A DNA stretch of 64,000 bases from Dipetalonema caudispina (GCA_013365325.1 JABVXV010000068.1:186001-250000); one strand, 5' to 3'. Shown: positions 26,672 through 41,387, counted from the stretch's first letter. Translations and numbers: made by a program. Notes: a model not told the origin generated them from the sequence alone.

Positions 26672-28507
26672 CTATTGTTTCTGAAATGGAAATTTTTTGT
26701 GATATAATAATGAATCGTTTTCAATTTATAATCATTTCTATGCATATTATCTTTCTACGATGATTGAAATGTGTGCTAAAAATGAATTATTATTTAAGTC
26801 TGGCATTCATTAACTTGCATATACAATAAAGTACCAAATTATTTCATCTCTCCATTAATTACACCATAAATAATTAAGAGACCCCATGGGAAAGTGCAAG
26901 TCTAGTTAGTTAAATATGTTGTCCAGTGATTCCCTCGGGAAATTTCCTGGTTTATATTTTCATCGTATTGCACTGATCATTGATGATTTTATACGGCAAT
27001 AAAAAGTAAGCAAATTGGTCTATATGAAATATATTTCACATTTGAGTTTTTCTAAGTGTTAAAAATGGAAGTTATAATTTTTTTTTTTGATTTCACTTAG
27101 ATATAATTAAATTATTAACTGAAAAATTGAATAATCAATTAATTGACTAATTGGAATTGCAAGTTAAAAGTAACCTTTAAAAAGTAGGATGAGAATGAAA
27201 CAGTTTATTATGTTTATCATTGTAATTAATACTGATTATAGAATGAGATAAAATGATAACAACTGTTTGTACACCACAAAAATCCCAACTGAGCATCAAA
27301 TTTCTTTTTTCTTTTTTCCATTTCTCTTCTTATTTTTCAAAAAAAAAAAAAAACGACATTGAGCATTTGCACTTACCGTTCATTCTTTGCTGGTCACCCA
27401 ATCAGTGATGAATTAATTTTTTATCATTTTCAAATGAATCCTTTTTTTTTGTTGAAGTAAAAGCAATAAAAAAAAAATGATAGTAATTGTAACGGAAGCA
27501 ATCGGAAGAAGAGCGGATTCCTTTTTTTTTTTTTTTCTTTCCGCAAAGGTAATCATCAATTAACAATTCTCTTTTCATCAATTCTGTAATTTCCCCCTGG
27601 CAACATTTATTAATTTCCATCGTATCGGACATTTTTTTCTTCTCTCTGTCTTAATGAAACAAAAAAAAAAAAAAAGAACTTTTGCTCATTTTTCTATTAA
27701 TCCATCTTATTCATTCTCTTCTCTTTTTTACAATGTTGCAATAATTAGCCAATAATTAGCAATCAAAACTTATTAGCAATTAAAAGTGTAAATTTTCTTG
27801 CCAAAAGAAAAATAGTTCAGCATAAATGATGAATAAGAGGATTTGTATTTGATTTAAAAGTTAGAAGTTTTTTTTTCAATTAATTTAATTGATATAATTC
27901 AACAAGGAAGTAACATAGGATAAGAAGTAATGGAAATATAAGAGAAGAAGGAATAGAATTGGAAATGACGTAAGTATGTAAGAATATGTAACAAATAAGA
28001 CAGGAACTGATAATGAAAGATAGAAAATAACAGAAGTATGGGACTAAGAAATGACGGAAATGTGCGACAAGAAGTTTCGGAAGTATGTGATAGGAAGTAG
28101 CAAAACTGTACGATAACACAATTTAACAGTATTTAGTTTCAAAAGTAATTTAATGCATTTTTACATTTACATTGATCATTTTTTTGAAATATCAAATTAC
28201 CATGGTGATAATTATTATATTCTATAGGTTTGAAATTATATGAATTTTTCTCCAGTGAATTTGGAAGGATTATGATAGGCTATAGCTATAATATCATAGT
28301 CCATTAAAATATATTATTTTATCATTCTTATAGTCAGTTATTTCAAATTGAAAATGAATTTTTAAAATTCTAAAGATTTGTATTTAAATGATTTCATTAC
28401 TAAAAAAGTGACGTTTAAATTTCTCGCATGTTTTTCTTGAAATGGTGATAAGATTAAATGAAACAAGGCATTTATCAAATCTGTGCGCTAACATGAACGT
28501 GAACATT
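26672..28507. other. AT-rich spacer upstream of the lectin exons
   Basis: It should contain the 5' exon(s) of the lectin. One candidate is a short segment before the donor GTAAGTGC near 27377 (minus), in phase with the first lectin exon through CAAAGAATGAACG, but it lacks a signal peptide. The minus-strand frame at 27402-27632 contains a lysine run from poly-A and looks non-coding. Several A or T runs of 10-16 occur. Confidence 0.45.
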
Positions 28508-30351
28508 CTATGCGTGTTTGACGACGCAAAAACATTTAATCACATTTTTATCAGAATTTAAACAAACACCATCATTTGCATTGCAATTATGCCTACAACA
28601 ATCTGGATCAATTGTTTGAAGTATTTAAACATTTTAATGAATTTATTTCGTTTCTGACGTACAACTAAAAATGAGCCTCAGGTAGGAGAATATTCTTACA
28701 GTTTCCGGTGATTGTTGCATTTCTAGCAATTTATGATATTTATTTCAATTAGTATTGATTTAATTTGTATTAGTTGAAATTAGCATTATATATCTAAGTT
28801 TACATGATTATTATCTGTATTTAAGAATTACAAACTGTCAATATGAAAATGATGCAACTATGGAAGGTTAATGAAATAAATCTGATATTAACAATTTCAG
28901 GAAATCAAAAATTTACAGATATTAAAAGTGTCAAATATTGACCTAAATTGAACGAGACTTGTCATTCATTCATTTTACAGAATTTTTCCTAAGCCAAGCA
29001 AGCTTCCTCCAATAGCTTTAATACCTGTAAATTTAAAAAGTAAAAAATTGAGTTAGAAGAATTGATATATCAATTAAAAATCCAATTCATTTATATCAAT
29101 GATCAATTTGTTTGTTATTATACTGCATGCAAAAAACTTAGTGATTTAGAGATTAGGTGAAAGAGGGTAATAAATAAAATTAATTCATTTCATGAAAAAA
29201 AAGACTAAAGCAGAACATTTCAGTGAATAAAAGCAATTCTTCTCTCTTATAAATGATTGCATGGATACATCATTTGTTTAAATTTGCTTGCATATACTAA
29301 AAATTTCATTCATTTCTGAAAGACGTTAGATTAAAATTGAAAATTATATCAGAGTTTTTGAATTAATTCGACAAATTTCGCATTACTATATTTTTTCAAA
29401 AATTGCTACCAATGAAAAAATCGACATTGTGAGAAAAAGGAAGATATTTCATTATAAATCACTTATGGTCGATGTGATGAAATTAAAAACTTACTGCGAA
29501 GTAATTAGATAAAAGTAATCTGTGAGTATAGGAAATTGAAAAGAGTGTAGTTAATACTTAGTTTAAAATTTTTCGAAAGAATTACATGATTTGATTTAAT
29601 CAAAGTTAGCCCTTAAAATTTCAAATTAGGTTTGTAGGAGAAATGACTGCTTTAATAGTCGTTTGATTCATTGATTCATTCAGTCAAACCATTAATATTA
29701 CAACTTTGATCCAGACAACTGTTCCGTTTCAGCTAGCTAAGGAAACATGCTTATTCATCCTAAGTTTTGAGAATCCAAAATTTTACGGATAACTTTACCA
29801 GGTTTGAACTCCTCTGTTTATGTTTGATAAAAGTTGAATTTTCGAAAAAATTGTTTTCATGTTGATAAAAGTTTTCAGTGTTCTTCTGCCGGCATAAATG
29901 TTAATAGTTTTACAATCATTTTACATGCTCTGTAAATAATTTTTTTGCTTCGTTGGTTACTTTGAAATTCAGAAATTTGTGTGAATTTTAGTTTCATTTG
30001 ATCGGAGCATTTTCATAAAATGTGTAAAACATTAGAAATATTCAATTTTAGTAAAACATAAAATGCAATAATGATCAAACGTTTCGATTGATTTATCCTG
30101 TGATAACATTTACATTGATAGTATAAAGGTTTTATAAAAAAGTTTCATGCTAACTGTCGAATTTTTTTGGTTTCTTACAGCTGCTCTTTAAATTATTAGC
30201 AATTTTACGGTGAATTCAAATAAAGTGTAGAATTGAAATTCTCAGAAAATTTGCTTGAAAGAAATAATTTTTCAGTGTTCCAGAATAACTTACTTGTTCG
30301 ATTCGTTGTTAATTGATATATCATCGTTGTTGCTAACAATGTTTTCGTCAT
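28508..30351 (-). CDS. Possible small six-cysteine peptide gene (defensin-like spacing)
   Basis: The terminal exon, 28602-28508, follows TTGATCCAG and encodes 30 residues with six cysteines spaced CC-x3-C-x6-C-x9-C-x-C, including GVC and CFC, then a stop. A CxxxC, GxC, CxC arrangement is the signature of cysteine-stabilised alpha-beta peptides such as invertebrate defensins and nematode ABF antibacterial factors; here the first two cysteines are adjacent, which is atypical. A candidate first exon at 30351-30294 (MTKTLLATTMIYQLTTNRT) ends in a consensus GTAAGTTA donor in phase 1 and joins in frame. Its hydrophobic core is weak for a signal peptide, and the intron is about 1.7 kb, so this join is speculative. 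The cysteine pattern is what is seen; the antimicrobial role is inference. Confidence 0.38.
28979..29024. other. Short exon-like segment with splice sites on both strands
   Basis: On the plus strand it is bounded by TTTTACAG and GTAAATTT and reads IFPKPSKLPPIALIP; it is in phase with an ATGAGCCTCAG/GTAGG start at about 28671. On the minus strand it is bounded by AATTTACAG and GTAAAATG and reads IKAIGGSLLGLGKIL. Both strands are open. The symmetry arises because CTGTAAA and TTTACAG are complementary ends. Which strand, if either, is used cannot be decided here. Confidence 0.25.
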
Positions 30352-33300
30352 TTTTAAACTTTTCAGATCATTATAAAATTTAATTTTTTAAAACTATGTA
30401 CTACTAGTACATCATTCATTAGTCAATCGAAAGGATTTGAACAATGATCGATTATGAGTGAATTATAAACTACGCAACGTATTACACTTATGGAATAACA
30501 CGTGAGTAACGTGTGATATTGATTAAAAAGACAAAAAAATATTAATATAACATCACTGTCGTTTCTATTCTTGTCAACTTTTCAATTCTAGAAGTTAAAA
30601 TCAATCCTATTGGTGTATTGGGTTAAAAAAATGTAGTAAGTATTTTCTTGACTGCTATTTCATTTAACTTTTACAGTTATAGGAGGAAACTAATTGAAGC
30701 CTTCATTGAAAAATTTTTTTTTTTTTCACCATTTCTTTAATTCAAATATTTTATTTCAACTTTTCCGCCTCTTCTAGAAATTATTCAGCCAAATCTTTTT
30801 CTTTTATTCTCATTCATCTACACTTATTCTTTTATTTATTACATTCATTCTTATGCTTCTAATATTTATATTATACTTAGCTTCCTTCTTTTCTATCAAT
30901 TAAAAAAGTGAAAATTGTTCAATACTTAAAAAAAAAGAAAAACTGCATATGGAAAAAAAAGAAGAAAGATAAAACGAATTTATATCCGATGTTTATAATT
31001 TAACTGTTACCGGAATATATTGAAGCTGTAGCTTAATTCCTGATTTCCCTCATATTGATAACAAGCAATATTTTTATATTTATTTATTTAACAGATATTA
31101 ATTAAATCGTGTATTGTTTAGACTATCCAAGACTTCTTTTATTTACATTGTTATACGAATTGTTGTAAAAGTGATTTGAATTAATTATGTTGATAATTAT
31201 GCTGATAAAATAAAATAAAAAACTTGAACATTACCGAATGTTTGCATATCTATTTCCCGAATATATCCAATAATATGTTTGTAATTCTTATCTTGAAGTC
31301 GTAATTTTTCCCTTTAGTTAGTGAAATAGTTTTGTTTTCATCACAATTTAAACTAAATAAATTAAACTGTTAATTTGAGGTAGTGTGTTAGAGTGTTTGA
31401 ACTGGATTAAAATAAATAATTAAACTGTTTATATCCAATTTTTTTTCGCATGAATATTAGTGCTTTGTTGGGAGACGTCCTAATATTTGAATAGTTCCAA
31501 TATTTATGTAGTAAAACATGCTTACTTTTATTTCAACCTATATTTACAAATGTCCACTTAACTGACAAGTTAAAATGTAATAAATAAGTTCTGATTATCT
31601 GGAAGTTTTCATTTAGAATGATGGATGATAAAGAAATATAAGAGAAATATTGAAAGATATGAGAAGATATTTTTTGAGTATTTTAAAGATAGGAAAAGAA
31701 ATGATAGTAAAAAATTTAAGCAAGAAATTGAAATGCTTCTTGTACTGAAGTTCAATAAGCATTAGCAATAACAATCAATTGAGGATATTTTCAAGTAACT
31801 TTAAATTTCCTTTAATTTAAAGAATTTACGTTTTCTCAAAATTTGATTTAAATATCATTAACATTAACATTAGCATTATTGCAAATTTAAGTTCCATGTA
31901 ATTTCAGGCAATACTAAAATTCATTATCTGTGCAGTTCGTTCATCATGACAATGTGATGAATTTCATTTAATTTTAATGTGATGTATATATAATCATTTC
32001 GAGATATATTATGCAATTCGATAAGATAGGATAAGATTGATAATATCTTCCTCGTATGAAAATGAATGCAACTTCAAATCCTATAAGGAAATTTGAAACT
32101 CTCAAATGCGGTATTTCAGATTTAACTCTTATACTTGGTAGTTAAAAATTAGCAATTACATTAAAATTTCATACTAATCACCTAAAATTCTGATTTGTAT
32201 TATTACTCCGACCATTCTAAAAAAGGATTTTGTTCTGAGTTTTAGTGACCGCATGATTATTGCATGGTGTTGCATGCCTTAGCATGCATAATTTTGTGAG
32301 AAACTTCTGCATGCATATTTATTGGTACAATTGCTACACATCAAGCACCCCATTTTTATCTGTTAAAATTACTCATTTCTGCTATTGCAGTTGCTAAGCA
32401 ACAAATGCAATAATTTTTAGTATTAGCAACTTTTTTTTTAATATCCGATCATAAGGGATATTTAAAATAAATGTATAAAAACAGCATCGATAATTTGCAA
32501 ATACTTCAGTTTTGCATTTCCTCTCTATTTTAACTGATTTTCGCTATTTAGTTGAAATTAAATACGATGAAGTTTGATGAGAAAATTAGATGGCTAATTT
32601 AAGATACTCAAAAAAAAAGAGAAAATAACATTTTTAGACAATTAAAAAAAAAATCAAAATGATATATGCCTGATATTTTCAAAATTCTCTTAAATGAGAA
32701 AAAATATTCCCTATAAGGTGTCCTAAATGCTAATGCTGAATTATTATCAATTCTGCATGGTTGCAGGAAAAAGTGCAGAAAAAAATAAATTCTTGTGATT
32801 CAGAAAATTACCAAAATAGGATAGAGCTATTAACTTTATAAATTGCCTGAAATTTCTCGATGCAATATCAACTTAATTATATATCATCATTTATCGCCTT
32901 ATTTCTCTTCCCCTCATTTACTCTCTCTCTCTCTCTCTTTTCTAGGAAGCATTAAAAGTTGGCTACCCAATAAAAAAATATTTTATTTTTGATTATTATT
33001 ATGTTTATGCAAGTTTGGGTAGCAAATATATATATTTTTTTTTTGTCCATTTCCTTGGCATGTAATTTTCATGTTTATTTTTTTTTTTTGGATAAATATT
33101 ATTTTTTCAAGTATTTATAGTTTTCATTCACCTTTAGAAATATTGTATATTTTAATTTCAATTCAAATATCTTATATTAATATTTCGATGCTTTATTCTT
33201 ATTGTCTATGTTTCTCATTACTAAGTAACATAGCTTATATATTTATCTGATAATTTTCTATCTTTAATTAGCGCATGGAGCAAAAAAAAAAAAAAAAAAT

Positions 33301-35647
33301 TTAGAGTAATCTATAATGAGTGTCAAGTAATTTGAAGTAAAATTTAACATCTGAAAGTGATGATGACTGAATAGAATTTGCAATTTTGTTCTATCAATCT
33401 TTTTTGTAATTTTAACCTTTTCAATTCCTTTTTTTTCTCTTGAAATAAAGAAACACAAGCAATATATAAATGGAAGGTTTCATATTTCAAGCTAATTCTA
33501 AAGAAAAAAAAAAAAAAAAACAAAACAAGAAACAACAAGCCATTCTCTTTACTCATTTTTCAAAATTTTTGAATGGTTTCCTGACTTGCAATAACTTTCT
33601 TTATATGGCTTTTATCGGAAATCAGTAAACAGTTTCAAGAAATTGCTTTCTTTTACATATTACATTCTTATCATCATCTGTTGTATTTATTTTATTGCAC
33701 ACTTTTTCAAAAACCTATTCTTGAAAGCATTTTGAAAAGTACTTTAAACTTTATTGTATTAAATTCTATTATTTTAAATCTTGATTTTACCAATTTAAAA
33801 TTGTTTATGCATATATGCAAGCATTGTTATTTCTAAGCTTGAGCAATAGCTTTTTATCTGATTTAGTAAGCCAACAACACATATCAATTTCCTTTTAGCT
33901 TAGTTAGAACTGTCCTTAAATATATTCCATCAAAGCATCTTCCATTTTCCGCAAAATTTAGGCATTATTATCATAAATTATACATTGTGGCTTGGTGTTA
34001 AAGCTGATTATTTTGTGAATTTGTGCAATTACTTTTCGATTTTGAGGAAGAAGTAGAAAAAAAAAATAATTTTATTTTTCATGAAATTTTGTTAATTGCA
34101 TTTTCTAGCAATGTTTTGACTCAATCAACAGATTTTATTCATAAATTCATTTTTGATTTCTTTTCTATCTTTCTCTCTTCAAAATTCGTTCTCTCTGCTT
34201 CTTAAAATTATGGTTCAAGGAACGGAGGCTGTCATTGCATTGCTCATGCAGGCCTGAATTTTATTCACTACTAATATTCGCTTCAGGAAGTACTTTTTTC
34301 AATTTAGTTTTCTGGCCAATGGTAAATTAACACAAGGAAATGTGCTTGTAAAGCTTAATTTGCATATATGTAAGCACAGCTTTTTTCCTGCTAATCAACT
34401 TCAGCAAGACATTTTCTTCAAGATTTTTTTTATTGCTTGTTTTTTTCGATGTTGAATTTTTAAATCTGATAGGGATATAACAATTTTATGTTTTCAACGC
34501 ACGTGTTATGTGCAAAATCAAATTATCCTCCTAGTCCTTCAAACAAAATTTATGAAAATAGAATGATGCTATTAAGAAAGGAAATAATATTTTAGCTTCA
34601 TCCTTTTCCCAATGCGATTAATAATTAAGCTCTGTCTTCTTTTCTTTTCCCTATCACTTTCCCAAATTCTAATCTTTGATAGCTTTAAAAGACTTTGGTT
34701 GAAATAAATCTAAACGACATTCACGACAAAGCCCATTAAGCTGTCTGTTGAGTATATGTATGAAATGTAACGTACTTTATTCATTTTGAAAATAATTTAT
34801 GTTACTTTTAATTTTTTCTTAAATAATAAAAATGCATAGGATTTTTGCAGGATTATAATTATTCATTTAATTTAAAATGATTAAATCAACAGTGAGATTT
34901 CATCTTAAACCATACTTATACGCTTGATTATTCGGAATTTCACCAATACTAAGTATTTTTACTAATAACTTTAAATATTCATACCTTAGATTTCACTCCA
35001 TAGTGAAATATGTAAACTATTAAATGGTAATAAAACCAATTTGCGAACATATTAGAATATTACCAATGATAAAATTGATAATGCACTTATTTCGAGAAAA
35101 AAATGAAACTTTACGCATTCAGATTATTTTATTTTAATTCATCGAACAATATACTCTTATTAATTTTAGATTAAATGAATAAAACTCCAATATGATTTAT
35201 TTTGAAAATTCCGGTAATTTCATCGTCCGGCACAGTTCCAAATTTGATTACTTCATTGACCTCTTTGATATCACGTTAAAGATATCAACCATATTTGTCA
35301 TTTATCTCTGCTAATTTGCTGTCATCATGCAGTGTTAATTATTTAGCAAACAAATTGTCAGTTTAAATGACTGTCATGAAATTAAAGCAAATATTTCAAT
35401 GAATAACGATCAAGTATCTACAACGTTAGCGTTATTTTCTTCCTTTTTTTGTTTATTATGAAATTGATAATATGAAATTATTTGTAATATTTTTAAGTAA
35501 AAACAGAAAAATAAGAATAATTCCCGGGTGAAATTATCAGTAAATTCAAGAAATATCCCTTTCACCTCTATTACACGAAATATCTCTACAATTAACTTAT
35601 CAGGCAAACAATTTACTCAATTTTGAACCAGGCAGTTTAATGTCCTT
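30352..35647. other. Gene-free AT-rich spacer
   Basis: I see no supported gene. It has numerous A and T runs of 8-18 bases (for example about 30716 and 33281) and a CT-rich run near 32923. Open frames here are short and of AT-driven composition. Confidence 0.6.
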
Positions 35648-38600
35648 ATGAATATGTTTATTATTTTTTTTTTTACTACTTGTTTGAAGCTGTAAATAAA
35701 ATTTTTCGAACTTTTGAAATTTTCAAAATATTTTTCCTGTCATATTATCAGGGTATCAGGATTTGATTTATCACTATTTGTTATATTGGAATCGCTTGGT
35801 GTTGTTGCAATATTTGGAAATGCATCGTTGATTACAATTTTGGTGAAATTTAATTATTTAAATAGAGCAAGGTGAATATTATCGGTGTAACGTATAAGTA
35901 GTATGATTCACTTTACAATCGAGGTGTAATCGTAAAACAATTATAAAGTAACGGTTATAGTTGTCCGGAACAATCGGAATTTACTCATATTATATTTTGA
36001 TCTACATGCATATTATGCTTCATTACGCATAATTATCAAAAATTATTAAAATTACCTTATGGAATAAAATGAAAGTACCAAATTTTTGACATTTTATATG
36101 AATGGTATTGAATGATAAAAATTAATCTTTATCCTTCGTTTTCTTCATTTAATTTTTTTAACTTATCTTTTTTTTTTCAATTTCTTATTTCTTTAACTTC
36201 CTTGCTTTTTTTTTTGTTTTATTCATACAATATTTTTTACTTTTCTTTTCATTTTTAAAATTTTTGAAGAAAAAAATGTCAATTAATTTAACTCATAGCT
36301 TTTCAGTTTTATTCTTCTACTTAGCTTAGCATTTGCTGATCTAATACATGGCATCGTGACAACATCTTACTTTTATCCACCGATTGTACTCAAACGACAA
36401 CCTCTACCAATATTGTGGATGAAAATATTTAATGCTATGGATTGGATTGCATGGGCAATTACACTCACGTAAATGTTGTCTTTTTTTTAATTCATAATAT
36501 CTTATTATTTCAAAAATCTAAATTTGATTTAAAATTCGGATTTTTAACTGAAAAATTTAATTAAAAATGGAACTATTAAACTTAACTTGTTTAGTACTAG
36601 AAGGGTAATTAATCATCCCATATGATATTAATTGGGTAGTAAAAATAAATTACTGAAATAAAGGGTCAGCGAACTGGAAAAATTGACTGCAAATTAGTTC
36701 ATTCATTTAATGCAACTATAAATTAAATTAATCGCATTAGTATTATTTATGCACTATCAAGACAACTGATACACGGATCAGATGAATTGATCCCTATATC
36801 AATTGATGGATCAAATCGATAATGCTACCCATTTTATAATTAAAATTCATGTGATTTTTATTAGTTGTATTCTTTGAAACTAATATTGCTTACTTGGAAT
36901 ACCTTTAATATACCGTTTTCCCCAAATGTGACATGACACCTTTTCTTCCAGATTTCTTTAATTTTGTCTTTATTCCAAATATCAATTTCTTTTGCTTAAA
37001 GTTTTCCACAAATTTCAACCACAAAAGATCTCGGAGTTTTCAAAGTTATTTTCGCTTCTTTCCTTTGCAAAATTAGTTTAGTCACTTAAGTAAAATAGCA
37101 GTTGTCTGTCAAACGTAAATTAAACTTTGTTAATTCAACCTTATGTCCCAATGGATCGAGCATCATTCATCTTTTATTATATTATTTTTCCGCTTTCTGA
37201 GTATTTATCTAATGCTTTACTCTGTTAAAATCTATTTTATCTCAATAAATTCATTTACTTTACAATTTTATACAACTAAATTTCAAAATTAGACATATAA
37301 GTGCCGTTTGTTTGGATCGATTGGCTGCAATAATGTTTTATGGTCGTTATACTGTGTTAGTTTCGATGAGAAAAATATGCAGTTACAGGTAAATCATTAT
37401 CTTTCTTTTTTTTTTTTTTAATAATTTATTTTAAATGGAAAAATTTTCTTCTATTTATTTCTAGAAAATACAGTCACAGAAAAAGATTAGGAAAAAATCT
37501 CTTTAAATTGTCATATTTATAGTTATAAAATAATTTTAGCAATGATATAATAATAAAACTAAAACGAATTCTTAAAAATTATCAAAAAATTTATTCTTAT
37601 GCAAACGATATTTCAAAAAAAAAAAATTTCTTTTTAAATATGCTCTATTTTCTCCAATTTTATTTAGCGCAATAATGCAATATATTTAGGCTAAATTGTA
37701 TTTAATCTAATGTGTAATATTCATGTAAAGATATTTCATATAAATTTCCTGTTATTAAAATAAACGCATTTTATGCTTATATCTAATTGTTATTGAAAAT
37801 TTCTGCAATTTCAGCATATTTTGTTGGGTATTTTTTATTGGCCAAAATATAATTTTACTATCATTGGATGCATGTTGTATGATTATTCCATTACAAAGCA
37901 ACGAATATTACACTTTTGGTTATCAACATGATGATAGTTCGTATTTCATTTCATTTTCTTTTATTCATTTTGTTAGTAAATTGCTAAATGATAGCAAATT
38001 ATTAATTAATTCAAAAAATATAAGAGAAATTTCCCTCCATACATTTGTTTAATTAGAAAAAACAATAAATTTTATGAAAAATAATTATTTTCTGATAACT
38101 TCAGGTACCTTAAATCAAACTAACGTCTATATTTATACATATACACCACTTGAATTAAGTACTATTGTAATAATATCTGTATCGAATCCAATTATACTAA
38201 TACAACTATACAAACGTTGGAAAAGAAAATGTGCTCTTCAACAGTTAGTTTTAGCAAATTTATCAATAATTATCATGCAATGAAGGAATTTTTTGTAATC
38301 TTTTAAATTTGAATTGTTTAAAAATCGATTTATAAATCTATTTATCGATAATTATAATACATAATGCATAATACATCTTATTATCATAACATTTCCTGAA
38401 GCTAAGTTTATGATTCTCATATGATAATTACTGCCAAACATCTGTCAACAACTACTATACGTTAATAATTGAGTGATAGAATTATTATAAATGATTAACG
38501 AAGAAAAAATATATCAGTAATTCCAATCCCGAATTCTTGCCTCTTATTCATTCCCGCTTATGTCATATTGTTCACCTACTTTTCTCTCTTTCTTTCTCTC

Positions 38601-41387
38601 TCTCTCCCTTTCTTTCTTCATATATATTAGAAGAATGCTATTGAAATTATCGAATAATCAAAGAAAGTGTTTACAAAGGATATCGTTGATAGATTTACTC
38701 TTTAATGAGAAAGTATTATCATTATATTTATATAAACTTAAGTAACATAAAGAGAAATTAAACTATCCTTATGCTTATCAATATGAACTAATTCTTTTAA
38801 TGATTGCAACAAATTTAAATGATTTAAAATATGTAGAAAAATTTATCAATAAAATATTAATTCGGTAAATTTTTTGAATGATATCATTATCATGAAGGAT
38901 AAAATCAAAGAAAAGAAAAAAATATACTAAGAAATTTATTCACACTGATAACTTATCTATTTTATTCTTTTAAAGGTTTTTTTTTCCTCTTTATTTTAAT
39001 TCCCAATTTTTCCTTGTATTTCATCCTGTTTGTAGTTTTAAATATTTGATAAATATTTTGGTAAAGATGTGAAAATAATTTTACTCCGCTGATTATGTGA
39101 TTAGAAAGTGTAAAATGAATTTTTCTTTTTCTTCTTTCGCCTTCTTTTTCCAACTTCTACTGAATTGAACAAATCCTCGAAAAAAATTTATTACACAAGG
39201 CTTCATTTGAAAAAAAAAAATCTTTTAAAAATCCGACAGAAAATTACGAGAACGAAAAATTATTATAAGAAGTCACGAAAATAAATTGGAAAAAAAGATG
39301 AGTTACAGAAAAAATGTTTAAAAACAAATTTTTACTTTAAATTTAATTACATTCTTAATTAATTGCTACAAATGACTTTGAGTTTCAACTTTTCCTTCTC
39401 ATTTATGCTATCCATAAATGAAATATTCCAAGTTGAGCTTAACCTAATCGACAGTAATTAGTGACAGTTGAAAGCTTGCAATTAAATTTTCTACTTTTCT
39501 TCACTCATACAGTTACTTCAAAATCTCACTTTTAAATAATCGCATTAATTTTTAACAAATTACTTTTTATCTTTTTGATACGATATTATTGTAATGCTTG
39601 CAGCAAAGTTAACGATTAGTTCAGAGTTGCTTAAATTGAAATGCTTACCTTAACCTTTTTTATAGTGCAAGCGTTTTGCTACTAGAAATGTCGATGAAAT
39701 TGGGTGCACAACATTCTCATATCGAATTAACAAGAAAGTCTATGCAAAAGGCAAGCCGCCAACAACAAAGGATTGTTTTACAGGTCTTCTAATATTTCAT
39801 AACTCATTGAAAAAGTATATCATTTGTCATTAGAGGTCATTTCAACAATCACTGGCAATTTACTTAATTAATTACACAAAGATAAAACACGTGAAGACAA
39901 TCACGTGAGTGACCTTTGATAATACACATTCTTCATGTAAAAGAAAGTGATGAGAAATAATAACGAATAAAGAATGCATTAAATTCAAGGGAATTGTGAT
40001 TTCAATAGAGAGTCGAAAATTTGAAATTCAGTGTTTCCCAAACGATTGTAATTCAAATGATGATATCAAGAAAATATCACCGAAAATGATTTTCATAAGC
40101 TTTCAAAAAAATTTTCCAACTATAAATTCTAACAGAAAAAAACCTTTCCAGAGATTAACGATCTCATTTGTCTGATGCAAATATTCTTTGTATTAAAGTT
40201 CTGAACAATCTAAACTAAGCACATAGATGGTTACTGTTTTAAAATTTATTAATTTAATAAGCTTAACATTCCATAAGTATATGAAATTTTTCTTACAAAA
40301 TCATAATCGGATTACTTACCGCAAAATGATACCGATTAAGAGAATCCTAAATCGCAAATGAAACATGTTGTTATGAATACTAAAAGAGTTTCAGCTTGAA
40401 CATCACATAAAGGTTCAAATTTTTTTTCAGATAGTAACAGTTGTAACAATATTTTCTAGCTATATGCTTTTATATTATCTATCTTATCATATTTTTACAT
40501 ATAACGATAAATGGATTGCCGTATTGCATTCCGTTTTCTACTCCATTACACACATTTCAAATCCGGTAATTCATATTCTTTTTTTTTTTAAATAAATAAA
40601 AAGAAAAAAATTCCTACTTCATTTTTATGCATATATATTTGAAATTACCTTAGAATAGGAAGAAAAATCTATTGATTAACTTTAATCATTTTAAAATTTT
40701 CTAACAATTTCAATATTTTTCAGGTGATATATTTTACATGTAATAAAGAAATAAGACGACAATTATTTACTTTATGCATTCAATTATGGCGATATTTTTT
40801 GGCATGCAATCAAACGTTACTTTCTGAAAGATACCAACTTACGCTTCATGCAATTGAACCAACACGAAGCATAAGGTTACTTCGTGTATGATTCAATGAT
40901 GCATCTTACTGTACTTTCACAATTTTCATTCAGAAATACTGTTAATGTCATACTGTACAAGCACTAATCTTTACTTAATCACTTCAATTTTCTTATTGTA
41001 ATTGTGTGCAATTATATTTGCAAGAAAAAAAGAAGAAAAGAAAGGAAAATATGCGGTAACTTAACATCTTTTTTTCAATTAATTCTAATAAGTTCACAAT
41101 GTAATTGTGATTAATTATAATTAAAGATTATAAATAATTTATAAGTGACTTCGTTGATAAGCATCTTCAAGTGAATTTTTCCTTTTTTCAGACATTTATC
41201 AGTAACCGAATTACGAAAAAGGATGAATGAATGTAAATCAGGAACAACAACAGTTGATCTAATGACAAAGTTATCATCAAGTACTACCACGGAAGTGGAT
41301 ACATTACTCAATTTTAAAGATCATGAAAAAGAGAAACAACACAATCAACAAATACAAAAAGAGTCTAAGCATCAATTAGTATCGTAG
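35648..41387 (+). CDS. Class A (rhodopsin-like) orphan GPCR, complete model
   Basis: This is a seven-helix receptor at the plasma membrane. Ten phase-consistent exons give 427 residues: 35648-35691, 35752-35871, 36307-36468, 37293-37388, 37815-37936, 38105-38243, 39666-39783, 40431-40565, 40724-40875 and 41192-41387. TM1 carries FGNAS (about 36-40) and TM2 LSLAFADLIHG (about 60-70). TM3 ends in CLDRLAAI, with the DRL form of DRY at 117-119. TM6 begins RQQQRIVLQIVTVV, and TM7 has HISNPVIYF, the NPxxY motif, at about 308-316. A basic helix 8 and a hydrophilic Ser/Thr/Gln-rich tail follow. The first exon (MNMFIIFFFTTCLK) is the least certain, as is the 37936 donor: a later GTAAAT would lengthen the second extracellular loop. 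It looks like an orphan peptide or amine-type receptor; I cannot name the ligand or an orthologue. Confidence 0.88.
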
